Assembly: GCA_015487235.1 (NCBI GenBank)
Contig: WFQC01000046.1
Location: 1 to 35,400, forward strand
DNA: 35,400 nt
Direction: 5' to 3'
DNA from: Alteromonadaceae bacterium
Lineage (GTDB): Bacteria; Pseudomonadota; Gammaproteobacteria; Enterobacterales; Alteromonadaceae
Within the stretch, counting starts at the first letter, position 1. Every line of letters starts with the position of its first letter. The notes beneath the pieces are model-generated. The model had not been told where the DNA came from and ran no database searches. It saw nothing but the letters and a program-made list of their open reading frames with translations. Made by a program: the position numbers and the translations under genes. Positions 8,388 to 16,473 of this stretch are shown piece by piece.

Positions 8388-9410
8388 GTGAAATCTAAAC
8401 CTACTTCATTTGATATTGCGCACTTAGCAGGTGTTTCGCAGTCTACGGTATCGAGAGCTTTGCGAAATAGCCCGTTAGTTAATGAAGAAACACGCTTAAA
8501 AGTGCAAGCTATAGCCAAAGAGCTGAATTATAAAGTTGATAAAAATGCCAGTAATTTACGCACACAACAAAGTGCGACTATTGCTTTATTACTTTTTGAA
8601 GACCCAACGAATGACGATTCATTAATTAACCCTTTTTTCTTATCAATGTTGGGCAGTATAACCAAAGCTTGCTCAAATAAGGGATATGATCTTTTGGTTT
8701 CTTTTCAACAAATGAATAGTGATTGGCATGCCGATTTTGAAGACAGTAATAAGGCTGATGGCTTAATTTTACTTGGTTATGGTGATTATTTAGATTATGA
8801 AGAAAAACTAAAGAATTTAATCGAGCAGCAAACCCGTTTTGTTCGCTGGGGGGCTGAGGTAAAAAATTTACCTGTTATTTCTGTTGGTTGTGATAATTTT
8901 CATGGCGGTTATCAAATTACCGAACATGTTATTAAAAAAGGGCGTCGTTATTTTGCCTTTTTAGGTGTAGCCTCAAGCCATGCACCTGAATTTTTAGACC
9001 GATACTTAGGCCATTGTAAAGCATTAACCAATAATAAGTTAACGGCTAATAAAAGCTTGCAGTTTGATGCGATTTCAACAGAAGAATCTGGCTATCAAGC
9101 GGCGCAAAAATTATTAGCCAGTGGTGAAAAATTTGATGCTATATTTGCCGCCAGCGATTTAATTGCTATTGGCGCTATGCGGGCATTACAAGAGCAAGGG
9201 CTTAATATTCCTAATGATGTTGCTGTAGTGGGGTTTGATGATATTCAAATAGCGGGTTGTATTAACCCGCCTTTAACCACAGCAAAACAAAATACTAAAT
9301 TAGCAGGTGAGTTGTTAGTTGATAAGCTCTTAGCCTTAATTCAAGGTGAAGACGTTAGCACACAACTTATGCCAACCAGCTTAGTTATTCGTAAATCTTG
9401 TGGTAGTTAA
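8388..9410 (+). CDS. LacI-family transcriptional regulator, probable maltodextrin regulator (MalR-like)
   Basis: 340 residues. The N-terminal helix-turn-helix reads FDIAHLAGVSQSTVSRALRN (8-27), followed by the hinge region about residues 45-60 and a periplasmic-binding-protein-like sensor domain (IALLLF, DGLILLG, FAASDLIAIGAMRALQEQG, VAVVGFDDIQIA). Start: GTG at 8388. An in-frame stop lies only 7 bp upstream (8379-8381), so no longer N-terminus is possible; no Shine-Dalgarno sequence is visible. It is divergent from malP across 262 bp that hold two TACGTA palindromes, and a third copy lies before the permease. It probably represses, or otherwise controls, the malP operon, itself and the permease in response to a maltooligosaccharide. 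The ligand is inferred from context. Confidence 0.9.
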   Translation: MKSKPTSFDIAHLAGVSQSTVSRALRNSPLVNEETRLKVQAIAKELNYKVDKNASNLRTQQSATIALLLFEDPTNDDSLINPFFLSMLGSITKACSNKGYDLLVSFQQMNSDWHADFEDSNKADGLILLGYGDYLDYEEKLKNLIEQQTRFVRWGAEVKNLPVISVGCDNFHGGYQITEHVIKKGRRYFAFLGVASSHAPEFLDRYLGHCKALTNNKLTANKSLQFDAISTEESGYQAAQKLLASGEKFDAIFAASDLIAIGAMRALQEQGLNIPNDVAVVGFDDIQIAGCINPPLTTAKQNTKLAGELLVDKLLALIQGEDVSTQLMPTSLVIRKSCGS

Positions 9411-9425
9411 GCTAACTTTTGCTCT

Positions 9426-10157
9426 CTAGGGGGCAATGTAGTTGTGGCCTAGTAACTGTTTAAGCAGATGCTTCTTTTTAAGTCGTTGCAAATTTTTATT
9501 GAACGTATCAATAAAATACTGACTGACACCTTTACAGACTAACCTGTCTTCATGAATAGCCATTGGTTTTTGAATATTATGAGGTAACGGCTTCATCTTT
9601 AATTTTCTAAACACGTTATAAGCATCAGGAACATAAGCGATAAAAGCATCGATACGCCCTAATAACAGTTTTTGGATATTTTGCTCTATGGTATCTACAT
9701 AATGAACGGTTAATTGGGCTTTTTCGAAATTAGTTCCGTAGGGCATTCCTGTTCTTGCCCCTATTTTTTTATTTTGTAAAGCGGCAAGGTTATCAATAGG
9801 TCGCTGATTTTTTCCGACAAAAATATATATTTTGGCAATATTCATTGCTTCTGTTTGGCTAATATCTCCATTAAAATGATAGAAGTCGTCACGTTTATTA
9901 GCTGGGCTAAAACAGCAGTTTTTCTGACATTGTGCAAACATAAGTTGTGCACGGATTGGCGGATAGATCTTAAGTGTTGCGAGTTTTTCTTGTGAAAAAA
10001 CTTGTGTGATAATCTTATCGTATGAACCTTGGTTATCTTGTTGATGCAGGCCCGGTATTTCTATACCGTATATAGTTACTTGCTCTGCTTGAGCAATAAT
10101 TATATTGAGTAACATCCCCCCTATAATTATAGATAAACGAGCAAATAGGCTATCCAT
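9426..10157 (-). CDS. Exported solute-binding protein, family 3-like (orphan)
   Basis: 243 residues from ATG 10157. This start is chosen because GAGGA lies 7 nt before it and the protein then opens with a clean signal peptide (MDSLFARLS, hydrophobic core, cleavage near AQA-EQ). Two ATG codons upstream in frame lack such spacing. The fold resembles the bacterial extracellular solute-binding family 3: VTIYGIEIPG, KIGARTGMPYG, VDTIEQNIQKLLLGRIDAFIAY. A Cys-rich stretch (CQKNCC, about 90-95) is notable and may form disulfides. No ABC permease or ATPase is nearby; many such orphan proteins in marine gammaproteobacteria have no known transporter. It sits 122 bp downstream of the permease gene on the same strand and is convergent with the LacI regulator, 15 bp away. 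Ligand unknown. Confidence 0.75.
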   Translation of the reverse strand: MDSLFARLSIIIGGMLLNIIIAQAEQVTIYGIEIPGLHQQDNQGSYDKIITQVFSQEKLATLKIYPPIRAQLMFAQCQKNCCFSPANKRDDFYHFNGDISQTEAMNIAKIYIFVGKNQRPIDNLAALQNKKIGARTGMPYGTNFEKAQLTVHYVDTIEQNIQKLLLGRIDAFIAYVPDAYNVFRKLKMKPLPHNIQKPMAIHEDRLVCKGVSQYFIDTFNKNLQRLKKKHLLKQLLGHNYIAP

Positions 10158-10279
10158 ATTCATTTCCTCTGCAACTAACGAGCACAGAGTCACTTTAACA
10201 AAAAATATTAGTAAACATCAATAAATACTAATACTTATATGCTAACAAATAAGCTGTTGCAAAAATATACGCTAAAAAA

Positions 10280-11725
10280 TCAACACGCTTTAGCATTATC
10301 TTCAACAAAATAAAGTGAAATTGCAGCCAACAGCATTGAAACACCCGCTAATGAGATAATATAAATTGCTTGGTTATTAAACACCTGACTTAAAATAAAA
10401 CCAGCAAAAATGCCTGAAACTATTTGAGGGGCTGCAATGGTAAAGTTAAATATACCCATGTAAATCCCCGTTTTCTTTGCTGGTAAAGTATTCGCTAAAA
10501 TAGCATAAGGCATGGCTAAAATAGCTGCCCATGCCATACCAACACCTAACATAGGAATAAAAAGAGAAATAGCCCCTTGAGGTACCGTAACTTGTGTAAT
10601 TAATAAATTAACTAATACTGGCTCAGAGGGTGTTATTAACATAATAGCGAGGTAACCTAAACCACCGGCAAGGAGTGATAACGCATAAGCTTGCTTACGA
10701 CCAATTTTATGCGCTAATTTGGGCAAAGTAACAGAGTATATTGCGGCAAATAAAGAATAGGCGGCAAAAATAATTCCAACCCAGTCACCTGCTGCGCCTT
10801 TGGCTTGTGCGATGGCTTGAGGAATTTCATTAAGGGTTTTTAAATAATTAGGATCAAACCACTTGGTTTCTAACCCCCAAATATGTTGAGCAATGGCGGG
10901 CATGGTATAAACCCACATAATAAATAAAGCAAACCAAGAAAAAAACTGCACAATAGCCAGTTGTTTCATGGTTTTGGGCATACTTTTAAAGAGTGTTACT
11001 AAGGTGCTTTTTTCTACAGAAGTGTTTTCTTGAATAGCATCTAAAAATTGCTCAGGAGGATATTCTTTCGTTTTAAATACGGTCCATAATACTGAACCTA
11101 ATAATACTGAAGCACCAAGATAAAAAGCCCATACAACTGATGGAGCTACTGCTCCTGCTTTGGCGGTGTTTTCTAAACCAATTACATTAGTCAGTACAAA
11201 GGGCAAAATAGAGCCAATAACTGCGCCAATATTGATCAAAAATGACTGTATAGAGTAGCCTAAATTATGTTGGCTTGGAGGTACCATATCTGAAACCAAT
11301 GCTCTAAATGGCTGAAAAGCCACATTAAAAGAGGCATCCATTAACGCTAGCATGACAGCGCCAAAAACAATGGGGGTAACAAAGGTAATAAATAGTGGTG
11401 CATTAGGCATAAGGATCATACCTAAGGCTGCGGCAATAGCACCTGCCAAAATATAGGGTTTACGGCGACCGAGTTTGGTCCATGTTTTATCTGAGGCAGC
11501 ACCAACAAGTGGTTGAATTAACAAGCCCATAATCGGCGCAACCAGCCAAAATAAGGAAAGGGAATGCAGATCTGCGCCTAAATCAGAGAGAATACGGCTA
11601 ACATTGGCATTTTGTAAAGCAAAGCCAAACTGAACCCCTAGGAAGCCGAAGCTAACATTCCATATTTGCCAAAAGCTTAATTTAGGTTTAGTTATTGTAG
11701 AGGGGCTTAACGGTTGCGTTGTCAT
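10280..11725 (-). CDS. MFS sugar permease, probable maltose/maltodextrin:cation symporter
   Basis: 481 residues with about 12 hydrophobic membrane spans. The start WNVSFGFLGVQFGFALQNANVSRI and the loop DKTWTKLGRRKPYI (the MFS loop 2-3 motif) are typical of the alpha-glucoside/maltose permease group of the major facilitator superfamily (relatives of SLC45 and sucrose symporters) in Shewanella, Xanthomonas and Colwellia-type bacteria. Likely role: import of maltose or short maltodextrins across the inner membrane. Ribosome site AAGAAG lies before ATG 11725. The upstream region contains a hairpin plus U-rich tract, a plausible TTGCTT/TATTAT promoter, and a third TACGTA operator, which tie it to the LacI regulon. 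I give no symbol because malT also names an unrelated activator. Confidence 0.88.
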   Translation of the reverse strand: MTTQPLSPSTITKPKLSFWQIWNVSFGFLGVQFGFALQNANVSRILSDLGADLHSLSLFWLVAPIMGLLIQPLVGAASDKTWTKLGRRKPYILAGAIAAALGMILMPNAPLFITFVTPIVFGAVMLALMDASFNVAFQPFRALVSDMVPPSQHNLGYSIQSFLINIGAVIGSILPFVLTNVIGLENTAKAGAVAPSVVWAFYLGASVLLGSVLWTVFKTKEYPPEQFLDAIQENTSVEKSTLVTLFKSMPKTMKQLAIVQFFSWFALFIMWVYTMPAIAQHIWGLETKWFDPNYLKTLNEIPQAIAQAKGAAGDWVGIIFAAYSLFAAIYSVTLPKLAHKIGRKQAYALSLLAGGLGYLAIMLITPSEPVLVNLLITQVTVPQGAISLFIPMLGVGMAWAAILAMPYAILANTLPAKKTGIYMGIFNFTIAAPQIVSGIFAGFILSQVFNNQAIYIISLAGVSMLLAAISLYFVEDNAKAC

Positions 11726-11751
11726 TAATTTACTTCTTTTTATTATTATTT

Positions 11752-11791
11752 AAGAGAAAGAAAAAGACGGGTAATAAAATACCATTACCCG
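11752..11791 (-). terminator. Intrinsic terminator or attenuator between lysR-type gene and MFS permease
   Basis: On the minus strand CGGGTAAT and ATTACCCG (stem arms 11784-11791 and 11768-11775, 8 bp, 8-nt loop) are followed by TCTTTTTCTTTCTCTT. This is a terminator-like structure. It could end the lysR transcript. If the permease promoter lies upstream, near 11848-11877, it would instead sit in the permease leader and could act as an attenuator. Confidence 0.6.
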
Positions 11792-11847
11792 ATTAATACA
11801 TTGTTTAACGTATTTAATATGAGATTGGAATTTCACATCATCGAAAT

Positions 11848-11877
11848 GATAATATTCAAATCTGTCGTATAAAAGCA
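11848..11877 (-). promoter_or_regulatory. Candidate promoter of the MFS permease gene
   Basis: Minus strand: TTGCTT, an 18-bp spacer, then TATTAT. It lies just downstream of operator copy 3. If used, the leader would be about 115 nt and include the terminator-like hairpin. Confidence 0.35.
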
Positions 11878-11882
11878 ATTTT

Positions 11883-11898
11883 ATGCATACGTATTCAC
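11883..11898. promoter_or_regulatory. LacI-family operator, copy 3 (upstream of permease)
   Basis: ATGCATACGTATTCAC shares the CATACGTAT core with the two copies near malP; the outer bases diverge. It is about 158 bp upstream of the permease start and just beyond the stop of the LysR-type gene. Confidence 0.55.
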
Positions 11899-11900
11899 GA

Positions 11901-12809
11901 TTAAGGTGTTAGCCAATAGGGTTTTTCACCAAAGTATTGCCCTAGAAAATTAATTAAGCTTCTTACTCGTTGCGATAAATGTCTGTTTTCAGGGTAAACA
12001 GCATAAGCGGGTATTTCTTTAGGGCGAAAATAATCATTTAATATGGGCACAAGTTGCCCTAAACGAATAGCTTTATAGCAAAGGAAGTCTGGGCACATAA
12101 TTACGCCAGCACCTTTGATAGCCGAACTCATTAAAAAGCTACCATTATTTGAGCTCATTGCGCTAGGTACTTTTATTTTCTTAATTTCATTGTGTTGAGT
12201 CGTATATTGCCAATATTCAGGCTCTGTATTGTATTTTAACCGTTTATGATTTGATAAAAGATCTTCGGGTGTTTTAGGCATACCATATTTTTTGAGATAG
12301 TCAGGGCTAGCACATAGGACTAAATGAATTTTAGTAAGCTTTTTTGCCATAAGGTTTGAATCAGACAATTGGCTAATGCGAATAGCTAAATCAAAGCCTT
12401 CTTCAATTAAATCAATTTTTCGATCATTAAAATCAATATCAAAATATATGTCAGGGTGTATTTCATTAAACTGTTGTAATGCGCTGCCTAAATGCGCTAA
12501 GCCAAAAGACAATGGCGCGGCTAGTTTAATTTTACCTTTTAAAGCGCAATGTTCATCGCGAATACTTGACTCAATTTCTGCTACATCATCAATAATACGT
12601 AAACACTGTTGGTAATAACTTAACCCGCTATTAGTTAAGGTTTGGCTGCGCGTTGTACGAATAAGCAGTTTTACCGCTAAGCGTTTTTCTAACTCGGTTA
12701 GTCGCCTACTTACCGCTGATTTTGCTGTATTAAGCTGTTCTGCAGCCTTTGTTATGCTACCCGCCTCGACAATACGTACAAAAGTTTGCATGTCTTCAAA
12801 TTGGTTCAT
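11901..12809 (-). CDS. LysR-family transcriptional regulator
   Basis: 302 residues, the normal LTTR length. N-terminal winged helix-turn-helix: MQTFVRIVEAGSITKAAEQL, then KSAVSRRLTELEKRLAVKLL. The remainder is the two-lobed effector-binding domain (LAAPLSFGLAHLG, DLAIRIS, VPILNDY). It belongs to the group with an MNQFEDMQTFVRIVEAGS-type start that often sits divergent from redox enzymes. Here it is divergent from doxX-azoR across 142 bp. A palindromic T-N11-A box at 12833-12849 is a natural binding site. The likely job is control of doxX-azoR in response to an electrophile or quinone, which is inference from context. Confidence 0.92.
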   Translation of the reverse strand: MNQFEDMQTFVRIVEAGSITKAAEQLNTAKSAVSRRLTELEKRLAVKLLIRTTRSQTLTNSGLSYYQQCLRIIDDVAEIESSIRDEHCALKGKIKLAAPLSFGLAHLGSALQQFNEIHPDIYFDIDFNDRKIDLIEEGFDLAIRISQLSDSNLMAKKLTKIHLVLCASPDYLKKYGMPKTPEDLLSNHKRLKYNTEPEYWQYTTQHNEIKKIKVPSAMSSNNGSFLMSSAIKGAGVIMCPDFLCYKAIRLGQLVPILNDYFRPKEIPAYAVYPENRHLSQRVRSLINFLGQYFGEKPYWLTP

Positions 12810-12832
12810 TGTTTGATACCTTTACTATGGTT

Positions 12833-12849
12833 GTTCTAATTATAAGAAC
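12833..12849. promoter_or_regulatory. Candidate LysR-type operator (T-N11-A box)
   Basis: GTTCTAATTATAAGAAC has perfect 5-bp arms (GTTCT/AGAAC) and fits T-N11-A with dyad symmetry. It lies 24 bp upstream of the LysR-type gene start, in the divergent region with doxX. Confidence 0.5.
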
Positions 12850-12951
12850 TATATTTTGATTTTTTCAATGTTTATTTTGTTTTTGATAACTATAGACTAA
12901 CACTATTGAGGCAATATGATTGTTTAATTGAAATTTAACGAGGAAAATTAG

Positions 12952-13353
12952 ATGAATACATTAATTAAGATTTATGCAAACTTAATGGGCAGAGTTTTTA
13001 TTTCTGCAATATTTTTGATGGCAGGCGTCAGCAAAATAACGGCTTATGAAGGTACACAAGGCTATATGGATTTAATGGGAGTACCTGCCTTTTTATTGCC
13101 TTTGGTGATCATTACCGAGCTTTTAGGTGGTTTTGCCATTTTAGTGGGTTATAAAACTAAAATGGTCGCTTTCTTATTGGCTGGATTTAGTTTGTTGTCG
13201 GCACTACTGTTTCACTTTGATTTTTCTGATCAAGTGCAATCTATCATGTTTATGAAAAATGTCGCTATTGCTGGCGGCTTTTTATTTCTAGTCAGCCATG
13301 GAGCGGGTTATTTTTCTATTGATAACGGCATGCCATCAACTCAAAACCAATAA
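12952..13353 (+). CDS. DoxX family membrane protein
   Basis: 133 residues with four predicted membrane helices. The signature GRVFISAIFLMAGVSKI near the N-terminus and ELLGGFAILVGYKTK in the middle identify the DoxX/DoxD-like family. A strong ribosome site (GAGGA, 8 nt before ATG) supports the start. Members of this family are often next to oxidoreductases and have been linked to thiol/redox stress, but the molecular activity is not settled. It is followed after 20 bp by the azoR-type gene, forming a two-gene operon divergent from the LysR regulator. Confidence 0.88.
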   Translation: MNTLIKIYANLMGRVFISAIFLMAGVSKITAYEGTQGYMDLMGVPAFLLPLVIITELLGGFAILVGYKTKMVAFLLAGFSLLSALLFHFDFSDQVQSIMFMKNVAIAGGFLFLVSHGAGYFSIDNGMPSTQNQ

Positions 13354-13373
13354 ATTAATAAAAGGAAAATACA

Positions 13374-13946
13374 ATGAATACATTATTATTAGTCAATTCA
13401 AGTAGTCGCTACCGTGATGCTATAACTCGACAAGTGGCTGATTTATTAGTGGATCACTTAGCTGAGCAGCAAACAAAAATAATTAACCGTGATTTAGCGC
13501 AAGGTTTACCTTTTGTTGATGAAAAGTGGGTAGCGGCTAATTTTACCGACCCTAAACAACGAACGCCTGATCAGCTTGCTCACTTAAAGTTGTCAGATAA
13601 TTTAGTGCAAGAATTGCAACAGGCAGAGCACATAGTTATAGCTTCACCTATTTATAATTTTAACTTACCTGCTGTTTTAAAAGCTTGGATAGATTTAATT
13701 GCTCGGGCTCGCTTAACGTTTCAATATACAGAGCAAGGGTCTGAAGGTTTACTAAAAAATAAAAAGGCATACCTTGTTATTGCCTCGGGTGGAGTTCCTG
13801 TTGGTAGTGCAATGGACTTTGTTTCACCTTATTTAACACATGTTTTAGGTTTTATTGGTATTAGTGATATTACAATTATTGATGCCAATCGCGTTGATCT
13901 CAGTAGTAATCAACCTAAAGAATTTATTATTGAGCAGCTTAATTAA
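13374..13946 (+). CDS. azoR: FMN-dependent NADH:quinone/azo reductase (AzoR/AcpD family)
   Basis: 190 residues, close to the about 200 of E. coli AzoR. Flavodoxin-like fold: phosphate-binding N-terminus (LLVNSSSRYRDAITRQ), the FMN-site segment SPIYNFNLPAVLKAWIDLIA, the following RARLTFQYTEQGSEGLL and the ASGGVP loop. It should reduce quinones or azo compounds by two electrons using NAD(P)H, in the cytoplasm. Ribosome site AAGGA precedes ATG 13374. It is in an operon with doxX and probably controlled by the divergent LysR protein. The family is clear; the physiological substrate is not. Confidence 0.92.
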   Translation: MNTLLLVNSSSRYRDAITRQVADLLVDHLAEQQTKIINRDLAQGLPFVDEKWVAANFTDPKQRTPDQLAHLKLSDNLVQELQQAEHIVIASPIYNFNLPAVLKAWIDLIARARLTFQYTEQGSEGLLKNKKAYLVIASGGVPVGSAMDFVSPYLTHVLGFIGISDITIIDANRVDLSSNQPKEFIIEQLN

Positions 13947-14014
13947 GGGGGATTGATCTTTGGAGTATGTTTATTATCAGCAGGGAAAATTTATCTGATA
14001 TATTCTTAAGTTTG

Positions 14015-14052
14015 CCATTGACCCTTTACTTGTTAATGTAAAGAGTCAATGG
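14015..14052. repeat. Stem-loop between convergent azoR and pgk
   Basis: CCATTGAC, one mismatch, CTTTAC, 8-nt loop, GTAAAG, mismatch, GTCAATGG: 14 of 15 positions pair. Neither side has a good T-run, so it may be a weak bidirectional terminator or an mRNA 3'-end protector. The surrounding 13947-14109 holds no gene. Confidence 0.6.
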
Positions 14053-14109
14053 AGCGTAAATAGGTAACTAAGAGATTAAAATTTCAACGGTTTTTTATAT
14101 TTAGCAGAA

Positions 14110-15303
14110 CTAAGATAATTCAGCGGCGCGTTGTTCTAAAATTTCCACAGCAGGTAATTTTTTGCCTTCTAAGAACTCTAAGAAAGCACCGCCACCGGTG
14201 GAAATATAAGAAATTTTATCGGCAATATTGTATTTATCAACCGCAGCTAAGGTATCACCACCACCTGCAATTGAAAAAGCAGAGCTGTTGGCAATAGCGT
14301 TGGCAATAGCTTCTGTACCTTGACCAAATTGATCAAACTCAAACACTCCTACAGGGCCATTCCAAACAATAGTGCCTGCTTGAGCAATAATTTTTGCTAA
14401 ATGCTCAGCGGTATCTGGGCCAATATCAAAAATCATCTCATCATTATTAACATCACTCACCGCTTTTAAGTTTGCCTTTGCAGAGGCTGAAAATTCTTTA
14501 GCAACCACAACATCTGTGGGAGTAGGAATATCACCATTATTTGCTTGTGCTGCTTCCGTTAAGCGTTTAGCCTCAGCGACTAAATCGGCTTCATAAAGTG
14601 ATTTTCCTACATTATAACCTTGTGCGGCAATAAAGGTATTGGCAATACCACCACCGACAATAAGTTGATCAACAATTTTTGATAAGGCATCTAATACGGT
14701 TAATTTTGTGGATACTTTTGAACCACCAACAATAGCGACCATTGGGCGAGCAGGGTTGTTGAGTGCTTTACCTAATGCGGCTAACTCTCCTGCTAAAAGA
14801 GGCCCAGCACAAGCGGTTGGTGCATATTTAGCTACGCCATGAGTGCTTGCTTGAGCACGATGCGCAGTACCAAAAGCATCCATTACAAAAACATCACAGA
14901 GGGCGGCAAGTTTTTTAGCAAGGGCATCATCATTTTTCTTTTCACCAACATTAAAACGTACGTTTTCAAATAAGACTAACTCACCGCTATCTACCTCAAC
15001 ACCATCTAAATAATTGGTGACTAAACGTACTGGAAAGTTTAAAGCACCAGCAAGGTAATCAGCCACAGGTTGTAAAGAAAAAGCTTGGTTTTCTTCTGCA
15101 TTAGCGCCTTCTGTAGGGCGACCTAAATGCGACATTACCATGACTTTTGCACCCGCTTCTAACGCTAACTTTAATGTGGGTATAGCTGCTTTTAAACGTG
15201 CATCAGAGGTTATTTTACCCGCGTCAATAGGTACATTTAGATCTTCACGAATTAGCACGCGTTGATTGGCTAATTCTAGATCGGTCATTTTGATTACAGA
15301 CAT
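14110..15303 (-). CDS. pgk: Phosphoglycerate kinase
   Basis: 397 residues from ATG 15303. This start is preferred to the ATG 12 bp upstream because GGAG lies about 6 nt before it and [24 protein letters not shown] is the family N-terminus. Motifs: [45 protein letters not shown] and the nucleotide-binding [12 protein letters not shown]. It interconverts 1,3-bisphosphoglycerate/ADP and 3-phosphoglycerate/ATP in glycolysis and gluconeogenesis. It lies 21 bp after epd, in the tkt-epd-pgk order. The fba gene that usually follows pgk in gammaproteobacteria is not present here; azoR is convergent instead. Confidence 0.98.
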   Translation of the reverse strand: MSVIKMTDLELANQRVLIREDLNVPIDAGKITSDARLKAAIPTLKLALEAGAKVMVMSHLGRPTEGANAEENQAFSLQPVADYLAGALNFPVRLVTNYLDGVEVDSGELVLFENVRFNVGEKKNDDALAKKLAALCDVFVMDAFGTAHRAQASTHGVAKYAPTACAGPLLAGELAALGKALNNPARPMVAIVGGSKVSTKLTVLDALSKIVDQLIVGGGIANTFIAAQGYNVGKSLYEADLVAEAKRLTEAAQANNGDIPTPTDVVVAKEFSASAKANLKAVSDVNNDEMIFDIGPDTAEHLAKIIAQAGTIVWNGPVGVFEFDQFGQGTEAIANAIANSSAFSIAGGGDTLAAVDKYNIADKISYISTGGGAFLEFLEGKKLPAVEILEQRAAELS

Positions 15304-15324
15304 GAAAATCTCCATTTAATTTGA

Positions 15325-16338
15325 TTATAAAAATTTGGCTAAGCTGGCGGTGGTATCTAGCATACGGTTCGCAAAACCCCATTCGTTATCACACCATACT
15401 AATAGTTTTACTAGCCGCTTATGACTTACGCGTGTTTGGTTGCCATCAACAATACAAGAATGTGGATCATGATTAAAATCTACCGATACTAGCGGTTCTT
15501 CGGTATAACCTAAAATACCCATTAAACCGTTATTTCGTGCCTTTTGTATGGCTTGGTTAATATCATTGGTCGTAACATTGTTATTGACGGTAATACTTAA
15601 ATCCATTGCAGTTACGTTAATAGTGGGCACTCGTACTGCAATAGCCTCAAAGCGACCAGCAAACTGAGGTAAAATGCGCTCAATACCAATGGCAAGTTTG
15701 GTATCAACAGGAATAATAGACTGGCTGGCTGCCCGTGTTCTACGTAAATCTTTATGATAAGCATCAATAACTTGCTGATCATGCATTGATGAATGAATTG
15801 TGGTGATGGTGCCACTTTCAATGCCAAAAGCATCATCTAATACTTTGATCACCGGCACAATACAATTGGTGGTGCATGAGCCATTTGAAATAATAGTATC
15901 TGTTGCTAAGAGTGTATTTTGATTTATGCCATAAATAATGGTTGCATCAACATCTTGGCTGGCAGGATGTGAAAAAAGGACTTTTTTCGCGCCTTGTTTG
16001 ATATGGGCTAGGCCGTCGGCTCTGCTGCCATATCTTCCTGTGCAATCTAGTACAACATCAACATTTAATTGCTGCCAAGGTAAATCATTTAATTGTTGAT
16101 GATGGGTTAAATTAACCTTGTCACCAGCAATAATAAGTTGATTTTCATGATAATCAACTGAAAAAGCAAAACGCCCATGAGTGCTATCATATTTTAATAA
16201 ATGCGCAATACCTTCTGGCTCTGCTAATTCATTAATAGCAACCAGATTAAGCGTTTGATGACGACCTGTTTCATATAATGCTCGCACAACGCTACGACCA
16301 ATACGACCAAAGCCATTAATGGCAATATTTACTGGCAT
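15325..16338 (-). CDS. epd: D-erythrose-4-phosphate dehydrogenase
   Basis: 337 residues. It is a GAPDH-fold enzyme with NAD-binding [10 protein letters not shown] (7-16), catalytic Cys155 in SNGSCTTNC and partner His182. The segment [20 protein letters not shown] with [20 protein letters not shown] is the signature of Epd rather than GapA, and its place between tkt and pgk agrees. It oxidises erythrose-4-phosphate to 4-phosphoerythronate, the first step of the DXP-dependent PLP pathway, linking the transketolase product next door to vitamin B6. A 135-bp gap with an 11-bp hairpin separates it from tkt. Confidence 0.93.
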   Translation of the reverse strand: MPVNIAINGFGRIGRSVVRALYETGRHQTLNLVAINELAEPEGIAHLLKYDSTHGRFAFSVDYHENQLIIAGDKVNLTHHQQLNDLPWQQLNVDVVLDCTGRYGSRADGLAHIKQGAKKVLFSHPASQDVDATIIYGINQNTLLATDTIISNGSCTTNCIVPVIKVLDDAFGIESGTITTIHSSMHDQQVIDAYHKDLRRTRAASQSIIPVDTKLAIGIERILPQFAGRFEAIAVRVPTINVTAMDLSITVNNNVTTNDINQAIQKARNNGLMGILGYTEEPLVSVDFNHDPHSCIVDGNQTRVSHKRLVKLLVWCDNEWGFANRMLDTTASLAKFL

Positions 16339-16422
16339 GTTTTTTTATATCTTAAAGTGTTTAACATTGCACTTATAGCCTTTGATGTGATTTACGGTAT
16401 TGAAATGATTTAACAATATTTA

Positions 16423-16461
16423 GCAATAGCAGTAAGAGTGAGTATTTCTCACTGCTATTGC
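16423..16461. repeat. Intercistronic hairpin between tkt and epd
   Basis: GCAATAGCAGT (16423-16433) pairs exactly with ACTGCTATTGC (16451-16461). Inside it a smaller alternative stem GTGAG/CTCAC is possible. It lies directly downstream of the tkt stop, without a U-tract. It may reduce read-through or protect the tkt mRNA end so that tkt and epd-pgk levels differ. Confidence 0.75.
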
Positions 16462-16473
16462 GCTGATAACGAG

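Noticed and set aside
15325-16338. Annotation of the GAPDH-fold gene as gapA
   Set aside because: The [20 protein letters not shown] and [17 protein letters not shown] segments and the tkt-epd-pgk order identify erythrose-4-phosphate dehydrogenase.
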